From Candidatus Poribacteria bacterium (lineage in GTDB: Bacteria; Poribacteria; WGA-4E; WGA-3G), in the NCBI GenBank assembly GCA_021295715.1, contig JAGWBV010000085.1:1-39911 (forward strand): a stretch of 39,911 nt of DNA, in the 5' to 3' direction. The notes beneath the pieces were generated by a model, which made no database searches, was not told the origin of the DNA, and was given only the letters and a program-made list of their open reading frames with translations. Shown here one piece after another: positions 26,735-34,422 of the stretch. The translations under genes were made by a program, and so were the position numbers. Each line of letters opens with the position of its first letter. The stretch's first letter is position 1.

Positions 26735-26973
26735 CTGCGGCCTTCGTTCTTCCAATCCGTCACCTCACGCCCTGTCCCAATAGGGAACTTTGCGCGTAAC
26801 TCAATTAATTGGCTGTAAGCGTCATTCACCTCAGCTTGCCCGATTTCACGAGGCGGAACCATTACCGCTACAACTTTACCTCTATTGGTTATAGAAAAAC
26901 TTTCTCCATTTTCAACGCGCTTGAGAAGCCTTGATAAATGCGTTTTTGCTTCATGCACACCTATCTCAGTCAT
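26731..26973 (-). CDS. Phd/YefM-family antitoxin
   Basis: The protein has 80 residues. The N-terminus (TEIGVHEAKTHLSRLLKRVENGESFSI) is the typical Phd/YefM DNA-binding dimer domain, followed by the NRGKVVAVMVP strand and a C-terminal helix likely to bind the toxin. The ATG at 26973 has AAGGAG about 10 bp upstream, which decides the start; an upstream ATG at 27036 would overlap the previous gene. It would neutralise the overlapping VapC-like toxin and repress its own promoter. It begins 40 bp after the duplicated nucleotidyltransferase gene. Confidence 0.85.
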   Translation of the reverse strand: MTEIGVHEAKTHLSRLLKRVENGESFSITNRGKVVAVMVPPREIGQAEVNDAYSQLIELRAKFPIGTGREVTDWKNEGRR

Positions 26974-27013
26974 TTGATTGATACTCCTTTCTGAAAAAAT
27001 ATGGAAATCTGTC

Positions 27014-28960
27014 CTATAGGAACGGATTATGTGCATCGAAATAATATGCGGGTTCCTCTACGGAAGTTTGGCTGTCTTTTGTCAAACGGATCGGTGCTGA
27101 AAACTGTTCAATAATCCCTTTCTGTGCGAGCCACTCACACGCCAACTCAAAGGCGAGTTGACGGCTGCCGAAGTGTGTATAGATATCGGTTATCGTGCGT
27201 TCCTCACCTGATTCCTCAAGAAAATTTAGCAACGGCTTGAAGAGTGTCTGTAGATTATCCTCTAAATACGCATCAATCCGTTCAAGGGCATCGCGGAGCA
27301 GTGTCTCGTCTTTCTGCTTGTCTATGAGATCCGTGAAAATGGCGTTGAAAAAGGACGGGTTGTGTGCAAGTGCTTGATAAATCACCTTGCGTCTCGGCGT
27401 TTCGCCGTGCAAGAGGACTTCAATACGAGCCAATTCCCGGACAGCATACGTCAGGTAGAGAAACGTGTAATCCATATCTTGCTTGAGATGGAACCATTTT
27501 TCGGCTTTGGCGAGGATGGCTGTCACCATGGCTGTGGCGTTAAGGAGTTGAGAGTGTTTATCCCGTTCACCGACCTGCAGACAGGATGGATCACCGACAG
27601 GAACATTTGCCTTACCCTCTACAGAGAAAAGACTGTCCTTGGAAAAAAGGACACGGCTTTCGGCGAGAATTGAATGGAGCGCACTACCTTGTAGCGTCCC
27701 TTCCAACAACTTTCTATAATTGCTGCGGGTGTAGAGTTGAACCCGGAACGGAATCCCGTCCTCGATTAACTGATATTCCTTCTGCTTGAATCTTGTCCCA
27801 TCTCTCAGGATGAGTGTGATGTGAGGCGTCGTTTTCTCCCAGACGTTGTCTGCGGCGAGGTTACTGGTGAGAATCGCAGCGAGGATGTACATGTCCTCTC
27901 TGAGTGTGTCCGTTAAATTGTCTAATGCAGTGTGAATCTGTGTGTGGATGTCCTCCGAATCGCGAGTATGAGGAAACACCCCAGCAAAAACACTCGCGCC
28001 TACAGTGTCATCGTAATAGTAGGCGGGTTCTTCCACGGAGATCTGGCTTTTCACTGTGAGTTTTATCGGCATCGCGACTTGTCTGATAATGCCTTTCCAC
28101 GCCAGCCATTGACAGACGAAATCTAAGGATTCGTCATCAAATTCGGGAACACCTTCACTGTTGACATGCAAACCGCGTCCGAGGTCTGCGTTCAATTCGG
28201 TATTTGTGCGTGGTGCTTTCTGCTCAATGAGATAATCAAGAATGGGTTGGAAGATAAACTGTTGCTCATCAAGATAGGTGTTAATTGCATCCAGTGTGTC
28301 CTGAATGACGGTCTCGTTTTTCTCACAGTTGATTAAGTCTGTATAGACCCGGTTAAAGAAATCTGGGTTGTAACGGAGTGCGGGTTGAATTACCTCACGT
28401 GCAGGAATTTCATTGTTCAAAAGCACCTCTAACCGTGCCAATCCTTGCACGACATTCAGAAGTGATAGGAAACAGGTGAGGCAATCTTTGTTGACGTAAA
28501 ACTGCTTTTCAGCATAGACAAGGCTCGGCAACGTGCTGGCAATGACGTTGAGCAGCCGGAACTGTTTATCACGTTCACCGATGTTGTCGAGGTTTGCGTT
28601 TTTATCATACCACTCTTGGATAGTGGCATCGTGAGAAAAGAGGAGCGTGCTGTGCGAGAAATAGGAGTGCATGAAGGACCCCTGCTGCGCACTCTCTATT
28701 GCCTGCTTAAAAGCATTCCGTGGGGATATGTTGGCGTGGATATTTACACCGTTTTCAACAAGCGAAAAGAAAGATTGCGTCGGACGAATTGCGTCTCTGC
28801 CGATGAGTTCCACATCGAGATCCGATTTTTCCCATACTTGGGCATAAGAGAAACTGCCTGCGACGATAGCGGCGAGGATGTATGGATCCTTCTGAACCTT
28901 TTCGACAAGCAGCTCCACGGCTTCTCGGTACTGTTCTTCGATAACGTCTTGGGATTGCAT
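27014..28960 (-). CDS. Tandemly duplicated nucleotidyltransferase-like protein with winged-helix-like ends
   Basis: The protein has 648 residues in two homologous halves (about 1-320 and 345-648). Each has a nucleotidyltransferase-fold domain, a helical domain (LARLEVLLNNEIPAREVI and LARIEVLLHGETPRRKVI), and a winged-helix-like end finishing SVEEPAYYYD and SVEEPAYYFD. The first half keeps AGSFSYAQVWEKSDLDVEL with G35, S36, D47 and D49, though the expected third acid region reads VNIHANI. The second half has lost the site (TSNLAADNVWEKTTPHITL). It probably acts on a nucleotide or RNA with one active and one structural copy. It starts 9 bp after the MNT-HEPN gene, whose stop overlaps its AGGAG. 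The function is unknown. Confidence 0.8.
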   Translation of the reverse strand: MQSQDVIEEQYREAVELLVEKVQKDPYILAAIVAGSFSYAQVWEKSDLDVELIGRDAIRPTQSFFSLVENGVNIHANISPRNAFKQAIESAQQGSFMHSYFSHSTLLFSHDATIQEWYDKNANLDNIGERDKQFRLLNVIASTLPSLVYAEKQFYVNKDCLTCFLSLLNVVQGLARLEVLLNNEIPAREVIQPALRYNPDFFNRVYTDLINCEKNETVIQDTLDAINTYLDEQQFIFQPILDYLIEQKAPRTNTELNADLGRGLHVNSEGVPEFDDESLDFVCQWLAWKGIIRQVAMPIKLTVKSQISVEEPAYYYDDTVGASVFAGVFPHTRDSEDIHTQIHTALDNLTDTLREDMYILAAILTSNLAADNVWEKTTPHITLILRDGTRFKQKEYQLIEDGIPFRVQLYTRSNYRKLLEGTLQGSALHSILAESRVLFSKDSLFSVEGKANVPVGDPSCLQVGERDKHSQLLNATAMVTAILAKAEKWFHLKQDMDYTFLYLTYAVRELARIEVLLHGETPRRKVIYQALAHNPSFFNAIFTDLIDKQKDETLLRDALERIDAYLEDNLQTLFKPLLNFLEESGEERTITDIYTHFGSRQLAFELACEWLAQKGIIEQFSAPIRLTKDSQTSVEEPAYYFDAHNPFL

Positions 28961-28969
28961 GGGGTTCTC

Positions 28970-29716
28970 CTACAGTGAATCGGACGGTAGTTTCAGATGC
29001 TCACGAATGGCGTGACGCACCTGATCGCAGATCTGCAGGGCATGTGCAGCATTGTCCACTGTCGCTGAATCTCCGGGATAGCGCGTCGCCACTGCGTGTT
29101 TAGAAATTTCCGAAAAGTCTGGCTCCCACACCTGCCACAGAGGGACAGTTGGAACGATTAACGCCAACAATTCCTTTAAATCGTGCGATCTCGGAATCGG
29201 GATGTTTGCCTCTTGAAGCCATGCCTTGAGATATTTTTCAATGCACTGTTGGATATGGAAACATATAATATCATAATCTGGTATGGGTGCCTGCTGAAGC
29301 CACTCAACCGCAGCATAATCTTTTTCAGCTTTTTGCATCCATTCCAGCGTCAACGGGTTCATAGCAGTTTCTTCCTTTTCTGGGGTCTCCATAAAAAAAT
29401 TAGCGACTTCATAAAGGACTTCGCCCTTTTCAGTGATCTCGCGAAGGAACCCGTCATTATGGGAAAGGCGATATGCGATATCTTCAGGTGAACGCACCAG
29501 CAGATCTATGCTGAAGCGGCAGGGATTACGTTGTGAGGTTTCCACAGTCCGTCGGTGCCGTTCTGATCTGGCTGTTGGCACGACCACCAGCAGATCCACA
29601 TCCGAATTCTCGGTCGGTGTCCCGTAGGCATAGGAACCGAAGAGGATAACTTGTAGTGGTGCGAATTCACGGACGATGTCGTCACAAGCGGCTTGAATCT
29701 CTCGTTTGTCAATCAT
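28970..29716 (-). CDS. MNT-HEPN fusion protein (nucleotidyltransferase plus HEPN domain)
   Basis: The protein has 248 residues from the ATG at 29716; an upstream GTG (29725) is possible. The N-terminal domain has the minimal nucleotidyltransferase motif GSYAYGTPTENSDVDLLVV, with a third Asp in RFSIDLLV. The C-terminal domain (from about residue 118, LEWMQKAEKDYAAVEWL) is HEPN-like with CIEKYLKAWLQEANI and ends RHAIREHLKL, which gives an R-x5-H motif as in HEPN RNases. MNT and HEPN are usually separate antitoxin and toxin proteins, where MNT AMPylates HEPN; here both are in one chain. It opens an operon with a duplicated nucleotidyltransferase and a vapBC-like pair. Confidence 0.87.
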   Translation of the reverse strand: MIDKREIQAACDDIVREFAPLQVILFGSYAYGTPTENSDVDLLVVVPTARSERHRRTVETSQRNPCRFSIDLLVRSPEDIAYRLSHNDGFLREITEKGEVLYEVANFFMETPEKEETAMNPLTLEWMQKAEKDYAAVEWLQQAPIPDYDIICFHIQQCIEKYLKAWLQEANIPIPRSHDLKELLALIVPTVPLWQVWEPDFSEISKHAVATRYPGDSATVDNAAHALQICDQVRHAIREHLKLPSDSL

Positions 29717-29890
29717 GCGCGTCACCGTTAAAGTGAAAGGGAAATCCGAATTCTGATTAAAAAAACAGGAATTTTCTATTAGTAATTATACTATAAGTCT
29801 GTTAAGAATGCAAGTCAATTTCATGGAAAAAATGGGGGTATTTAGTTTTCAGCAATCAACAGTCAGCAACACTGTTTTTTCTGTGGTGGT

Positions 29891-30110
29891 TCATGAAAGC
29901 CAGGGAATGTGTTGATTTTTCAGGTAAGGCGTGAGGTATTCTTGGAGGCGGAGGCGGGCATTTTGAAGATGTGTTTTAATCGTGCCTTCCGATCAGTTCA
30001 GATGGGTAACAATCTGTTTTATGGGCAGGTCCTGGGCATAGTAGAGGAGAAACACCTATCTGCGTGCCCGTGTGACATGAAAGTCAAGAAGAATGAGATT
30101 TGGACGAAAT
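29891..30110 (-). pseudogene. Remnant of an ECF sigma factor (region 4)
   Basis: Read on the minus strand in one frame, the sequence gives VFLLYYAQDLPIKQIVTHLN, a stop, SEGTIKTHLQNARLRLQEYL, and a terminal TGA at 29891-29893. This is a clear sigma70 region 4 helix-turn-helix (the SEGTIKTH recognition helix). Two in-frame stops, TGA at 29993-29995 and TAG at 30056-30058, interrupt it. Upstream in the same frame only a degraded stretch continues, and region 2 is not seen. It is a decayed gene in the 410-bp gap between the MNT-HEPN gene and the GHMP kinase gene. Confidence 0.75.
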
Positions 30111-30135
30111 AAGGGCTGAGGTTTCTCTAAAACTG

Positions 30136-31236
30136 TTATTGAGGGGACCAAGTGCGAAGCCCTTGAAAATCAAAATGAAAAGGAATGACTTGCGCGCCAA
30201 CTTCGCTAAAGACTCGCTTTGCATCGTGGATGCGATCTGGTTCACAGTGAAACACTAAGCACCCACCGCCACCGGCACCACACACTTTTCCACCACTACA
30301 CCCATTTGCTTTCGCAATGTTGAACAACTCATCGATGCGCTCGGTGTTTATCGAGGGATGTAACTGTTTTTGGAAACACCAGTTCTCATCAAGCAGTTGA
30401 CCGAAGTCAGAGAGATTGCGAGTCTGAAACATCTGTTTCATCTCATTGGCAATCCGACGAAGTGCTTTCAGGGCATCATGCGTCCCTCGATTTCCTGCTT
30501 GATATGCGTCAACGACATTCCGAAGAATATCGCCTGAAAAATGCGACTCCCCTGTGTAGACCAGGAGTAGAGAACTCTGCAGTTCTTTGAGAGCTTCCTC
30601 GGTCAGTTCGATTGGCGTTGCCTTAACCGATTCACCACTACATCGCAAGAAATTTATCCCACCGAGTAGGCTGGCGTAGTGATCCTGTTTCCCGCACGGA
30701 ATTCCGGTCTCCTGTTCAATGACGGCGGCACGGTCAACAATTTGGTGTCGCAGCAATCTTTTTTGCGTGAAAATCGAGAGCAAACTCGCAAGAGCGATTC
30801 CCAGGGCACCGGATGCCCCCAGACCACTTCCCTTTGGCACATCGCTCCACGTCACAAGATGGCAGCCTCTATTAGGACGCAAACGAGATAGAACCGCTTG
30901 CGGTAGATTCAATCCGTGCAGCGATGCCGAAACGCCTACCGGATGAAAGAACTCTTTGAGATCCACGGCGTAGAGGCTGACACACGAGTCAGGCACGGGG
31001 GTGAGACACACATAAACGTGTAAATCAATCGCAGCGTTGACCACTCCCCCTTCATTCTCCCGGGCGAACGGGATTAAGTCTGTCCATCCGCCAGCAAGGT
31101 CAATGCGCGTTGGTGCGCGCACATAAAGCGGCACGCGTTGGAATAGAGCCGTCATTGCGCTCTCGTGTTCAGCAGCTGGAGGTTTCCATTGATTTCCCTG
31201 AGCATCTTGTCTGTTATGAAGCAAAGTTGAACGCAT
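30136..31236 (-). CDS. GHMP kinase, D-glycero-D-manno-heptose-7-phosphate kinase-like
   Basis: The protein has 366 residues from the ATG at 31236, which has AGGAG 11 bp upstream; an ATG at 31155 closer to the domain is also possible. Family motifs are VRAPTRIDLAGGWTD at the N-terminus, the ATP-binding DVPKGSGLGASGALG, GKQDHYASLLGGINF, and the C-terminal CGAGGGGCLVF. The GGWTD and KQDHYAS patterns resemble HddA and the kinase half of fucokinase/GDP-fucose pyrophosphorylase. The enzyme would phosphorylate a sugar or sugar phosphate on the way to a nucleotide sugar. Because glycosyltransferase genes lie upstream on the same strand, it may supply their donor, but that is inference. Confidence 0.85.
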   Translation of the reverse strand: MRSTLLHNRQDAQGNQWKPPAAEHESAMTALFQRVPLYVRAPTRIDLAGGWTDLIPFARENEGGVVNAAIDLHVYVCLTPVPDSCVSLYAVDLKEFFHPVGVSASLHGLNLPQAVLSRLRPNRGCHLVTWSDVPKGSGLGASGALGIALASLLSIFTQKRLLRHQIVDRAAVIEQETGIPCGKQDHYASLLGGINFLRCSGESVKATPIELTEEALKELQSSLLLVYTGESHFSGDILRNVVDAYQAGNRGTHDALKALRRIANEMKQMFQTRNLSDFGQLLDENWCFQKQLHPSINTERIDELFNIAKANGCSGGKVCGAGGGGCLVFHCEPDRIHDAKRVFSEVGAQVIPFHFDFQGLRTWSPQ

Positions 31237-31277
31237 CTTGTCTGAGGCTCCTGTAAATAACGTAATACATCCGATGC

Positions 31278-31586
31278 TTAGACGTCTAAAACCGTGCAAT
31301 TCCAAAGAAACTCGATCGAGGCGTATTCTCCAACTTTTTGCATCAGTGCCGTGTGTGTCTCACGCCATAGTTTCGCTGTGCTTTGCAGATGGACCTCTCT
31401 ATTTTCCCAGAGTTCTGAAATACAATAACCGGCTCTATCTTGGTAAGTATCCAACAGTTCCACCTCCAAGCACCCGGGTGCGTTTCGTAGAACAGGGAGC
31501 CACTGTGTCTGGATAAATTTCTTCAAATCCTTCTTTTTCTTTTTTTCCCGCAGTGTGAGAATATAAAAGACTCTTGCTTTCGCCAC
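31278..31586 (-). CDS. Small ABM-like (dimeric alpha/beta barrel) protein
   Basis: The protein has 102 residues. The pattern of an N-terminal strand (ARVFYILTL), a lysine-rich helix (REKKKKKDLKKFIQTQWLP), PGCLEVELLDTYQD, SELWENREVHLQS and a C-terminal strand fits the antibiotic-biosynthesis monooxygenase fold (a ferredoxin-like dimer). Such proteins can be monooxygenases, heme-degrading enzymes or without known activity. The start is GTG at 31586, supported by AAAGGAG at 31594-31600. It lies between the prepilin peptidase and kinase genes on the same strand, with small gaps. Confidence 0.7.
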   Translation of the reverse strand: MAKARVFYILTLREKKKKKDLKKFIQTQWLPVLRNAPGCLEVELLDTYQDRAGYCISELWENREVHLQSTAKLWRETHTALMQKVGEYASIEFLWNCTVLDV

Positions 31587-31674
31587 GCTATAACTCCTTT
31601 GTCATTTTTGATGTTTCCGGTATTCCCCGGAATGGGCAATCTTCTACTGAGGTTTGTTGATAAGAAAGGCAGGC

Positions 31675-32811
31675 TTACTGAAAAAACGTAAAGAACGGGC
31701 CTCGACACAAAAGCGTCAAGATAACACCCAAACAGATCACAGGTGCGAACCGTAAAGAGTGCTGGATGCGGATCTTGTTCTCAAAATCCTCAAACTCGCC
31801 ATCTGCTGCCAATTGTTTCAATTCCGCCGCCTTCTCTTTTGACACGCCCCCAGGCAACGTCCCTAGGACAATGTTTGAATTCAGCACATTTGGGAGTGCG
31901 AACCCTTGCTTACTGTAGCTAACTTCCCCGTCATCGCCTTTGCTTCTAACAATCTGTTCAGCCGGCACCATTCCTTCTTTCAAATCAGAGAGGTCTATCT
32001 CGCGATCTAACACGATGTTGTCGAGATTCTCAATGAAATGCTTCCCAAAGAAAAATACGGCAAGATACAGAAGGTATATCTTCAAGAGTGGGGTGTAAGC
32101 CTCCGACCAAGCCTTCAGCGTCCAAGGGGTTGTGATCACCATTAACTCAATCAGCACGACACAAACAACATAGTTACGAACCCTCTCCAGCCCGAATTTC
32201 TTTACAAAGTAACTGAGGGTAAGATACAGAGAAAATATAACCAAGAGTTGATGCCACAGTCCAAGTTCAACCCCTAACCATCCCAGCGAGAGCATAACAA
32301 ACTGTCGCAACCCGAGTAGAAAAATGAGGCTGAATATCCGCTCGAACATCTGTTTACGGAAGTCTTCTTGTCGGAAGATTGACATAAACGCCTGCCATTT
32401 CTGTCGGACATCCGTTTTCAGGCAGAGGTACGTAACAAGGATCATGCAATACGGCACGAAAATATTGATAATGAGGGTTGTCGGCGTATATTGCGCGAAT
32501 GCAGTGGCTTCGGCAAACAATCCCGCTGGCATCAGCAGGGAGGCACCCCAAACGAGTTTGGCATCTCCAGCGGCGAAAATACCGAACCAATAGAGTGCCA
32601 GAACGATTAAAAAACCGCCAACAATCGTAAAGATACTGTTTAAAAGGGCACTGTTCCCTGACAAAACAGAGATGACTTGACTGAGAATGCCAGCGTAGAT
32701 GAGCCCGTAGCTGCAAAAATTCTTGATTTTTCTTTCTCGCAAGTCTGTATAGGTCGCATAGCAGCAGAAAAGCAGAAGAAGAGCGATGAACAAATTCTGG
32801 TAGTTTAGCAT
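31675..32811 (-). CDS. Prepilin peptidase-like membrane protease, A24 family
   Basis: The protein has 378 residues from the ATG at 32811, which has GAGGA upstream. A24 aspartic protease motifs are seen: D23 in TYTDLRERKIKN and D83 in AAGDAKLVWG. There are about 8-9 hydrophobic helices. The catalytic core is like CpaA/TadV or archaeal preflagellin peptidases and lacks the N-terminal methylase domain of PilD. The C-terminal 170 residues, with a soluble loop (NIVLDREIDLSDLKEGMVP, VSKEKAAELKQLAADGEFED) and a last helix, are an extension beyond the usual 150-250 residues. It normally cleaves class III signal peptides. Its ribosome-binding site overlaps the stop of the kelch gene. Confidence 0.8.
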   Translation of the reverse strand: MLNYQNLFIALLLLFCCYATYTDLRERKIKNFCSYGLIYAGILSQVISVLSGNSALLNSIFTIVGGFLIVLALYWFGIFAAGDAKLVWGASLLMPAGLFAEATAFAQYTPTTLIINIFVPYCMILVTYLCLKTDVRQKWQAFMSIFRQEDFRKQMFERIFSLIFLLGLRQFVMLSLGWLGVELGLWHQLLVIFSLYLTLSYFVKKFGLERVRNYVVCVVLIELMVITTPWTLKAWSEAYTPLLKIYLLYLAVFFFGKHFIENLDNIVLDREIDLSDLKEGMVPAEQIVRSKGDDGEVSYSKQGFALPNVLNSNIVLGTLPGGVSKEKAAELKQLAADGEFEDFENKIRIQHSLRFAPVICLGVILTLLCRGPFFTFFQ

Positions 32812-32821
32812 TTCCAATTCC

Positions 32822-33901
32822 TCAAGGTTGGCCCTCGCGTCCCATTTTCAAGGTACCCCAATACGTTGGGAGTTTGCCGTTTGCTTCAACAGTACGAAAG
32901 CCCATCCCAAATACCATTACACTGGTAAAATGTTGCCTGTTTTCTCCGATCCCACCGAAGACATAAATGTTGCCGTTGACTACCGCTGCGCCAAAAGGAA
33001 TAAAAGGTGTTGGCATCGGTGGAATATCACTCCATTCCTCTGTCTCTGGATTATAGGTATCCACAGTTGCCATATATTGAGGAACCCTGTTTTGCCAAAT
33101 GGTCAAGAACAACCGTCGAGAATGATAGCCTCAGGTCTGGCATCTCATGCTTCTGTCTCCAGCGGTTGATTTTTGGATCATATTCCTCAATGATCTTTAA
33201 AAATGGGCCTCCAGGACCCACTTGCGGCCACCCACGTCCACCGACAGCATAAATGTGATTTTTGACAACTCCCACACCAAACCCCTCACGTTTCGTCGGC
33301 ATCTTCGTGCGCTTTGCCCATGTATCGGTCGCAGGATCGTAGACTTTCACAAGATCAACGCGTCCTGGTTCCTCAGGTTTTCTATCCTGAGGGAGCACAT
33401 ACCCGCCAATGGCATAGATTTTGCCAGCAACCACACCCACGCCGAACTGTCTACGCGGAACCGGCATATCCTGTTTTCTCTCCCATGTGTCGGTTTGTGG
33501 GTTGTAAACTTCAACAGCTACCGAGGTTTTGATATTCACGATGCGTCTGTCTATTCCACTATGATCCCCGATGACGTAGATTTTATTATCAACAACTGCT
33601 GTTGCAGGTGCTGCGCGGGAGGTTGGCATATCCGCGACTCTCCGCCATGTGTTGGTTTTCGGATCATACACTTCAACAGTTGACAGTCCAAAGGGATCCC
33701 GCCTATTTTCAAAGAGGGTGCCGCCGATGAGATAAATCTTATCACAGACCACAGCAGGCACGAATCTCGCTCTCTCTGTTGGCAGTTCGGGGATGACTCG
33801 CCACTCGTTTGCATCAGCATCTTCCATTGCAAAATGGAAAAAACGACGACAGCCAATCCAACTATGATCCATTGTAAAGACCGAAGTATTTTCAACAACA
33901 T
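32822..33901 (-). pseudogene. Kelch-repeat beta-propeller protein broken by two apparent frameshifts
   Basis: Three overlapping frames together give one exported kelch protein. An N-terminal anchor, LRSLQWIIVGLAVVVFSILQ, begins at the ATG at 33901 behind GAGGG. A frameshift near 33820-33840, close to an A6 run (33838-33843), leads into four kelch blades (33051-33820: DKIYLIGG, NKIYVIG, GKIYAIGG, NHIYAVGG). A second shift near 33095-33110 leads to blades five and six (VDTYNPETEEW, GNIYVFGG) and the stop at 32822. Six blades would close a propeller. Either the gene is decaying or the assembly has indels. Kelch propellers bind proteins or sugars; the partner is unknown. It lies between the peptide and prepilin peptidase genes. 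Confidence 0.75.
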
Positions 33902-33938
33902 CGATTCATCCCTCTAATACAAATCAAAGGTCAAGGAT

Positions 33939-33984
33939 GTGCAGAAAAAGCGAAAAGCAGCACTTTTCTAAGCTCCTTCTGCAC
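33939..33984. repeat. Inverted repeat gtgcagaa...ttctgcac upstream of the kelch gene
   Basis: Perfect 8-base arms at 33939-33946 and 33977-33984 enclose 30 bases. It lies in the leader between the small peptide gene and the kelch gene and could be a terminator or a regulatory structure. Confidence 0.4.
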
Positions 33985-34059
33985 AAAATCTACCCTTAAG
34001 ATTTCTCCTGAGGGTCGGTTATTGTCTCTGTGGAAAAACTTGCGAAAACCAAACTTTCT

Positions 34060-34088
34060 CCGAATTGTGCCTCTAAGACACAATCCGG
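34060..34088 (-). terminator. Possible terminator downstream of the cysteine-rich peptide gene
   Basis: Ten-base arms with one mismatch (34060-34069 and 34079-34088) flank nine bases. On the minus strand the stem is followed by a loosely T-rich segment (gtttggtttt). It lies about 45 bp after the peptide stop codon. The T-tract is weak. Confidence 0.3.
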
Positions 34089-34131
34089 TCAGTTTGTTTT
34101 ACCGCATCTACCTATGCAAGACAACTGTCTT

Positions 34132-34422
34132 TTATATAGGAACACAGAAATAGGACACAACACCGTTGTCAACATGGGAGCGACAATCCTCCTTACCCTT
34201 TACACAATGAGTGTGATTGTTGTTCTCACCACACATATACTCATTATCCTCATCGCCATGATGAGCCTCTGCGGTATCAGGCTCAAGCATCAATGAAGCG
34301 AAGATCGCTCCTGTTGCTACTGTTCCAGCGACTAAAGCGTTCTTATGCGCAACATGCCCATCTTCTTTGACGAAGAAGTCACTGAGACGTTGCTTCGTGA
34401 GTTGGACTACGTGTGTCTGCAT
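34132..34422 (-). CDS. Cysteine-rich small peptide, putative RiPP-type precursor
   Basis: The protein has 96 residues. The N-terminal 27 residues are charged (TKQRLSDFFVKEDGHVAHK) and could act as a leader. They are followed by a hydrophobic segment (29-46, ALVAGTVATGAIFASLML), an acidic/Ala stretch ending TAEA (50-53) that resembles a signal-peptidase site, and a hydrophilic core (54-96) with four cysteines at 64, 73, 80 and 93 and several Asn, His, Ser and Thr. The ribosome-binding site AAAGGAGGTGA (34429-34439) is an almost full anti-Shine-Dalgarno match, indicating strong translation. Upstream on the same strand are two glycosyltransferases with RRE-like domains. I do not recognise the family; precursor status is inferred from context. 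Confidence 0.75.
   Translation of the reverse strand: MQTHVVQLTKQRLSDFFVKEDGHVAHKNALVAGTVATGAIFASLMLEPDTAEAHHGDEDNEYMCGENNNHTHCVKGKEDCRSHVDNGVVSYFCVPI

Noticed and set aside
29909-30112. A 67-codon ORF on the + strand in the gap before the GHMP kinase gene
   Set aside because: It runs antisense to the decayed sigma region 4 sequence, has no ribosome-binding site and no recognisable domain.
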